Part shown: positions 58,206-64,000 of the stretch, piece by piece
Layout of the letters: every line of letters begins with the position of its first letter
How positions within the stretch are numbered: the stretch's first letter is position 1
Assembly (NCBI RefSeq): GCF_036850765.1
Contig: NC_089491.1
Coordinates: 184,987,520 to 185,051,519 of the forward strand
Source of the DNA: Saccopteryx bilineata
Taxonomy: Eukaryota; Chordata; Mammalia; Chiroptera; Emballonuridae
Reading direction: 5' to 3'
Length of the DNA stretch: 64,000 nt
The notes under the pieces: model-generated
Told to the model about the DNA's origin: nothing
The model's input: the letters and a program-made list of their open reading frames with translations, nothing else
The model's database searches: none
Position numbers and translations under genes: made by a program

Positions 58206-60506
58206 AGTTTTTGCAGCTGTTTTAGTGGGCACATTACACAACCTAAAGGCACAATGAAGACAGTGTAGGCTGTATGTATGGGGACTGCCACCAGAGAGCA
58301 GTGAGTGCCAAAAGCTGCTCTAGTTTGACAAGTAAAGGTCACAAACCAAAGTTTTAGCTGTTCCCTCCAGGAACCCCTTGGAGATAACACGCTGAGGAAA
58401 GTGACCTGAAAGAGAGTCTGACTCTAGATGTATCTTTGTTAATATAATATACATATCATAAAGTAATATACACAACAATATGCATTTATTACAAATATAT
58501 ACACATACATGTGTAATAATAAACACATTCATATGTATAATATATATATCATATATATGCATTAGATAATATATACGGTAACACAAGATAGGTTTCCAGC
58601 ATCTACTGTGAGGAAAAGACTTCAGTGCAGGGTATACAGAGGCTCTATAAACATTTGTTAATAAATTAAGAAATAATAAGTAAAATCCTTTAGTCAGATT
58701 AGTTTTTTGTCAACATCAAAATATTTATTAAATTCTTGGTTTCTATGTGCTTAGTTATCTAGATGCCAGCTCACATAATAATGGCTGATAGAGACTTTAT
58801 TCCTAGACAAATAGAATGGTATGGTATTATATGTAAATATCTAATAGCTTCATGAGAGACAGTTCAGTAAAATAATTAACAAGTAATTAAGTCTCCCAAA
58901 TCATTAATTAAAAAAAATGTTTTTCCTCTGCTAGAATAATATATTGTGCTTTACCATTTACAAAATAACTTCTACCTTCATTAAATAGAAAACTAAACAG
59001 TCAATATCCAAGATACATGTAATGAGCCCTGCGCCACGGCACTTTCCTCTCCTTACTTTTGGAACCCGTGTACAATGTGCCTCTGGCTGTGCTAGAACTA
59101 ATGTAACCAAGCTACTCCTTGGATAAAGAGCATGCAGTGAAATGCAGTTTGGGTCCATTTAATGTTGTTTGACATATGGTACCCTGATTTTAAAATCATA
59201 AGCAAAAAAAAGAACATTTTATTCTCCTTTGGAGAAGTCTAAGGCAGAAGGAAACATTAAGCTGCTTTGACCAATTTCAATGTTTCAAACAACACAAATA
59301 AGCATATTTACATTACTTTTAAGAATAAATCAAGTATAAATCCAACCTGTGTTCTGATACTAAATGTGATACTGAACGGTATTAACTATTTTCCAAACAC
59401 ATACTAGCTATTTTTACTGTTTACTAACTTTATAGAACAATCCTGCTGAATCTTTTAGTGAAACTTCAGTGCCCAGAAAAATTCCATTACATCGTAGCTT
59501 GTTGTTCCATAAACTCATGTATGAAAATTAGTAAATCTTACCCCTGAATTACTGCAACCCCAAACAGAAAACTTACAGGGTAGTAGTCTTCCTGTCTCTG
59601 AACAGCAACATTTTAAGTAATAGCTCTCCTCCACTCCATCCATTGAAGCTTTTGGGAGAACCCTCCCTCCACTCAGCAGTTACCCCTACACAGATATACA
59701 CACACAGACACACACAGACTCACATACCTACCAAGCCTTTTGATGAAGCTGATCACACAGGATCGTCTCCAACACATTGCTGTAATCTCCATGAGCCTGA
59801 AAGGAGCCCACACTAACAGCCTGTAACTGTCTCACAGACTCTGCTCCCAAGCCAGAGAGACATAATGACGGGTTCCATGGTCCCGCGGCTCCCTGCCACC
59901 GAGTGTCTCAACCACAAGATAGGGCTCTTTTATTTTGGACCCAAGGTGTATTTTTAGTCATGTGCTGAAGACCTACAGTAGAAGACAAACTAAAATGGGC
60001 CTTCTGTTCAGGGTGGAGAGTTCACACCAATGGGACAATTTTTAGCTGCACAGTAAGACAGTGACCTACAACTCGCAGAGTGCTCGTGTGTCTATATTTA
60101 TCCACAAGAACATGCGATGCTGACAGATGAGAGAAGCTGCTCTAAGCCCTCCCAGGCCTGAGCTGGACCCACAGAGCTTGTCACACACAGTCCACACACG
60201 CTGGACACACACGTGCGGCCTCAGATTTAACCCCAGCAGCCGTGCTCCTGTGACCCAAGATAGAAGAGCAGAGATTACACAGGCTGGGTGGCAAACCGTT
60301 GCTTTGGGGACAAGGAGCTCTTGACCACAAGTACAAACTGCTTGAAACAGCTTCAGTCCTTACAGCCAAACCAGCAGCCCAGAGCCTCCATCCAAAGCCA
60401 AGAGTCAGTGAGAAACCTAGACCTTCACGGAAAATCAGATGCCTGCCCGAACATCTGCTGACATACTAGTAAAGGGAAGTGACTGTGTTTAAGTCTACAG
60501 CTACGT
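58206..60506. other. AT-rich unique DNA with simple repeats
   Basis: 58440-58580 is TA-rich and 59692-59724 is CA-rich. 59860-59930 contains a few CpGs, but I can show no promoter or exon. No gene recognised on either strand. Confidence 0.45.
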
Positions 60507-60894
60507 CAGGGGTCTCAAACTCGCGGCACCCGGGCCGCATGCGGCCTGCCGAACAATTTTGTGCGGCCCGCAAGACTAATCCACGAAGTTCAAAATATTT
60601 TGGATAAAATTAAGTAAGCCTAGGGGCCTACTTGTATTTTTCATTTCTCTAGCATCCTAGCTAGATATTAGCTTAGTTAACAGCAGTTGTGATGCGAACT
60701 ACAGTTTCTGGTCGTTTTGTGACATTGAGTAAACTGCATGTACGATTGTGCTTGTTGTACTGATTTTTTTTTGTTTTTAACTGCAGTGAGGAAAGTGTTG
60801 TGTAACAGTTGCCTTTTGTAGACCTAGTGCGGCCCACCAAATGTCTGTGATCTTGCTCTGCGGCCCACATGCTGAGTTGAGTTTGAGACCCCTG
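60507..60894. mobile_element. hAT MITE, 388 bp, same family as 27840-27980
   Basis: The ends CAGGGGTCTCAAACTCGCGG and GAGTTTGAGACCCCTG are flanked by a perfect 8-bp duplication AGCTACGT (60499-60506 and 60895-60902). The inner part contains a CTAGCATCCTAGCTAGATAT block and no transposase frame. The duplication proves hAT-type insertion. Confidence 0.93.
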
Positions 60895-60902
60895 AGCTAC
60901 GT

Positions 60903-61642
60903 TATTTTAAAAGGCACAGCCTAAATCGACTTGTTAAAAACTTAATTGATAAAACCAAGAAGGAGCTGATGTTGGCAAATGTTACATGTTCCACCTTCAA
61001 AAGAAAACAGGGTTAGGCTGGTGAAGAGATAGAGAAGGAAAATGCAGAGTTACCTAAATGCACAGGACAAGTGTGACTAATTCATCTTGCAATGGCATTA
61101 CTTCTGACAAGGATTTCATGATGGTCAATGAAAATTCATTTCTTCACTAATAAAGCTGTGAAGAGCACAAAGCCCAAGTAGTTTTCTATTCTTGTTTTAC
61201 TTGGCATCATCAAAGATTTTATTTAGCAAATACAGGTTGGAATTCTAAAACAGCATGATGTGAAGTGACTGGTGAACTAACATTTCACAGGAAGGAAAGA
61301 AGTGTCCAAATTAACAAGAGTACTTAAAGTGATTTAGGCAAGCTAAGTGCCAGCAGACTCCCCAGGGTACCACCTTGTCTTACATATTCAGGGTTTATGA
61401 CGCCTTTTTAAAAGAGTTGCCTGAGGTGCCACTTAGTTTATGTTTTAGCAAAAGTGGTCAAAATGGTGATACTGTACTCGTGTGCCTGTGGAGGTTTCTG
61501 CATATTGAGTAACAAGGCTTCTTTTTGATTCTCCCCCTTCTGTATCTAAAGGGGAATTGAGACTCCACTGAAAACCTGCACTTTCTTAGCTGCAGGTCTC
61601 CAGTGCTATTATTAGACCAACCTTTCAGTGAATCTGACTGTC
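60903..61642. other. No gene recognised
   Basis: Unique sequence. No repeat or exon I can name. Confidence 0.45.
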
Positions 61643-61976
61643 ATCCCAGGTTCGATTCCTGGCCAGGGCACACAGGAGAAGTGCCCATCTGCTTCTCCAC
61701 CCCTCCCTCTCTCCTTCCTCTCTGTCTCTCTCTTCCCCTCCCACAGCCGAGGCTCCATTGGAGCAAAGTTGGCCTGAGCGCTGAGGATGTCTCCATGGCC
61801 TCTGCCTCAGGTGCTAGAATGGCCCTGGTTGCAACAGAGCAACGCCCCAGATGGGCAGAGCATTGCCCCCTGGTGGGCATGCCGGGTGGATCCCGGTCGG
61901 GCGCATGCGGGAGTCTGTCTGACTGCCTCTCCGTTTCCAACTTCAGAAAAATACAAAAAAAACAAAACAAAAAACT
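61643..61976 (+). repeat. Rhin-1-like SINE, 5'-truncated
   Basis: Begins at the B box (CCCAGGTTCGATTCCTGGCC) without the A box, has a complete body, and ends in AATACAAAAAAAACAAAACA. It is young, with intact CpGs in GGTCGGGCGCATGCGGG. Confidence 0.92.
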
Positions 61977-62611
61977 TTCTATATAACTTAGATGTACAGA
62001 AAACAATTTCTGTGAATGAACATGGAAGGTCATTAAGAAAAGCCACAATGTTGCATACTCATGAATTAGTAAATATCTATAGTCATTTATATTTACAGAT
62101 AACTGATAAAAAATACTGATTTGCTGATTCAATAAGTGAACATTTATTAACCACTTCAAAAAGTATCTGGCTGGGTGAGACTGAGCGGTGGTTACCTCTG
62201 TCCTACTTGAAAACTGAGAAAATTAAAGTAACTTATTCAAGATCACATAGCCAATAGATGCCAGAAAAAGGGGCTCCACTGCCACATTTGTGGCTCAGAA
62301 ATGTTGTTCTGCCTGCTATGCCAGATTTTCTCCTAGACATTAAGGAGCAAAGACACCATGATAATAAATGCTCGTAAGAAATGCTTCTGCATGACTCCCA
62401 AATCCATATAAATCCCAAAATATAAAATTGACTAGGGAACATATTTTTAAACATCTTAGTACTCCCTTAGCACGGTCTGTACTACCCACATTACAAGTGA
62501 TTACTCACTGATTTGTGATAGCTATTGTGCCGACATCATCTTTCTTATCCTGGCATCTCCTGCAGTGCTTTGCACACCGTGGGTTCTCAACGAATATTTG
62601 TTGATTTGGTC
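61977..62611. other. Unique DNA with a short L2-like end
   Basis: 62565-62605 (TTTGCACACCGTGGGTTCTC, AACGAATATTTGTTG) resembles an L2 terminus. Nothing else is named. Confidence 0.4.
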
Positions 62612-62629
62612 AATCTTTAATTTTTTAAA

Positions 62630-62777
62630 TTCACTTAAGAGAGGGGGGAAAGAGAGAGAAGGGGAGAGGAGCAGAAAGCATCAACTTCCATATGTGCCTT
62701 GACCAGGCAAGCCTGGGGCTTTGAACTGGCGACCTCAGCATTGTAGGTCCGTCCACTGCGCCACCACAGGTCAGGCC
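62630..62777 (-). repeat. Older VES-like SINE fragment
   Basis: GAGAGGGGGGAAAGAGAGAG, ATGTGCCTTGACCAGGCAAG, TTGAACTGGCGACCTCAGC (B box) and CCACTGCGCCACCACAGGTC (A box) in reverse. The duplication AATCTTTAATTTTTTAAA (62612-62629) and ATCTTTAACTTTTTAAAA (from 62779) differs at one or two sites. Confidence 0.85.
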
Positions 62778-64000
62778 ATCTTTAACTTTTTAAAACCACA
62801 TTTGTGTGGGAAGAAAGTTGGTAAACTGTGTGAAAAGTTGGGACTTCCTAAGGCAGATCTGCATTAGGCACACCTATTTCAGTTTATCCTATTCCCACAG
62901 CATTAACGTTGTCATTGTGTGCACAGAGACTTAACACCCACCTGAAAACTCAGCAGTAAGTCACACGCTGGGGAAAATGGGCTCCGTGGATAAGCAGAAA
63001 GCTAACCTGAGAGTGAGTGTGTGAGTTTTGGTTCTGGAATCCCCTCCCACCTGCTCTGACCAGCCTCCGCACCAATCCTTTCTCTGCTGCTTCCACACAC
63101 ACTCTGTGTTCACATGCCTTTCCCTCCTGATTCTGAACACATTGGCTCTTTCAAAGACCTTTTCAAAATTCTACTTGTACCATAAAACCTTTCTTAACCA
63201 AATAAGAGGCAAATGGTATTTTGCTCACCCAACTACATCTTGGGATGCAATCATCTTGAAATCCCAAATTGAAAGGGATGAAATATTTAAATCTGTACCC
63301 ATATGGATAAAGTTTTCTTACTGCATAATCTTTCAATTTGAGTTATCTCTAGTCTCAATTCTATTTCTATAAGTTCATCCACTTGAATAACCCTCAGTTA
63401 GTTATTTTTTTAGTTTGTCCACATGATGACATGTCTTCCTGAAATACTATATATATATATGTACAGAATATAATAATCTTAAATTCCTTCATTTTGCAAT
63501 ATTCATCCAGAGAACTGAGAATGTACAGCACAGTACCGGTGTACGGTTTACAACCTGTTGCTCTATTTTGACAAGTTAGGTGAGTCTGCCTTACTTTCTT
63601 ATGTGATGACATTTCATCTGCTATTACTATTCACTGTTAGCAGAACATTTGGTGGCATGTGGAGTAGTTTCTGCCAAGCCCTGGCAGCTCTGAAGGGCAG
63701 AAAGGAGGCACTGGGAGATTCTGATTCAAGCAGCCTAATGGCATGGAGTTTGAATTGGCATAAAAACTTAAAAAACATGTCACTGTCTAGCACCTAAGAC
63801 TAAGAGAAATGTCCTCCCAGAGGGGTTTGTGCATGTGTACACAGCCGGAATGAACACGACTCTCCCTGGAAGGTAGAAAGAAAAGTAAAATGCCTGTCTG
63901 TCATAGCAAGACAAAACCATGGATGGCTGTGAATACAATAGAAAGCAGCTAACAGAGATCACTTTGGACCCATTTTTTTAGAAAGTGGTATCTTTCAGAT
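62778..64000. other. No gene recognised
   Basis: Unique sequence to the window end, with a small TA run near 63450. The 114-codon frame at 63028-63372 has no domain. Confidence 0.45.

Overview
This window is vertebrate nuclear DNA from a bat. It is mostly intron and intergenic sequence packed with transposable elements, with one clear host exon. The strongest clue to the organism is a young tRNA-derived SINE present in 12 copies. It has a glycine/alanine-like head with A and B boxes, a pyrimidine-rich middle and an A-rich tail. From memory it matches the Rhin-1 family of rhinolophoid bats (horseshoe, leaf-nosed and false-vampire bats). Three older SINEs look VES-like, another bat family. Abundant hAT and mariner DNA transposons and a 7.8 kb L1 also fit a bat. 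No search was run, so the species is inference.

The host gene is FRY (furry homolog), read on the minus strand. One 200-bp early coding exon lies at 34795-34994 with consensus splice sites and 66 codons that match the FRY N-terminal region as I recall it. I see no other FRY exon, so most of the window is probably FRY intron or 5' flank.

Layout: 1-3429 holds SINEs, L2 and unique DNA. 3430-6769 is a deleted betaretrovirus-like (class II) provirus on the minus strand with two LTRs, a 6-bp target duplication, a decayed tRNA-Lys-type primer site and remnants of gag, RT, RNase H and env; a 68-bp palindromic hAT MITE sits in its RT. 9659-13862 is a cluster of five SINEs. 13398-15010 is a hAT-Charlie relic with nested insertions. 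15236-18328 and 20195-26400 are old minus-strand L1s, separated by a class I ERV gag-pro fragment and containing a deleted mariner. 27840-27980 and 60507-60894 are two members of another hAT MITE family. 31550-33279 is a 1.73 kb SPIN-like hAT element with a perfect 8-bp target duplication and a long internal hairpin, nested in an older hAT. 39976-40580 and 50759-51404 are two solo LTRs of one family in opposite orientation. Between them, 42923-50710 is a full-length L1 with an intact ORF1 and an ORF2 carrying one stop and one frameshift. The rest is old MIR, L2, MER5A-like and L1 fragments plus unique sequence.

There is no operon-like or pathway organisation here. The story is layered transposon insertion into a large host gene. 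The most unusual item is the SPIN-like composite at 31550-33279. The best preserved element is the L1 at 42923-50710.
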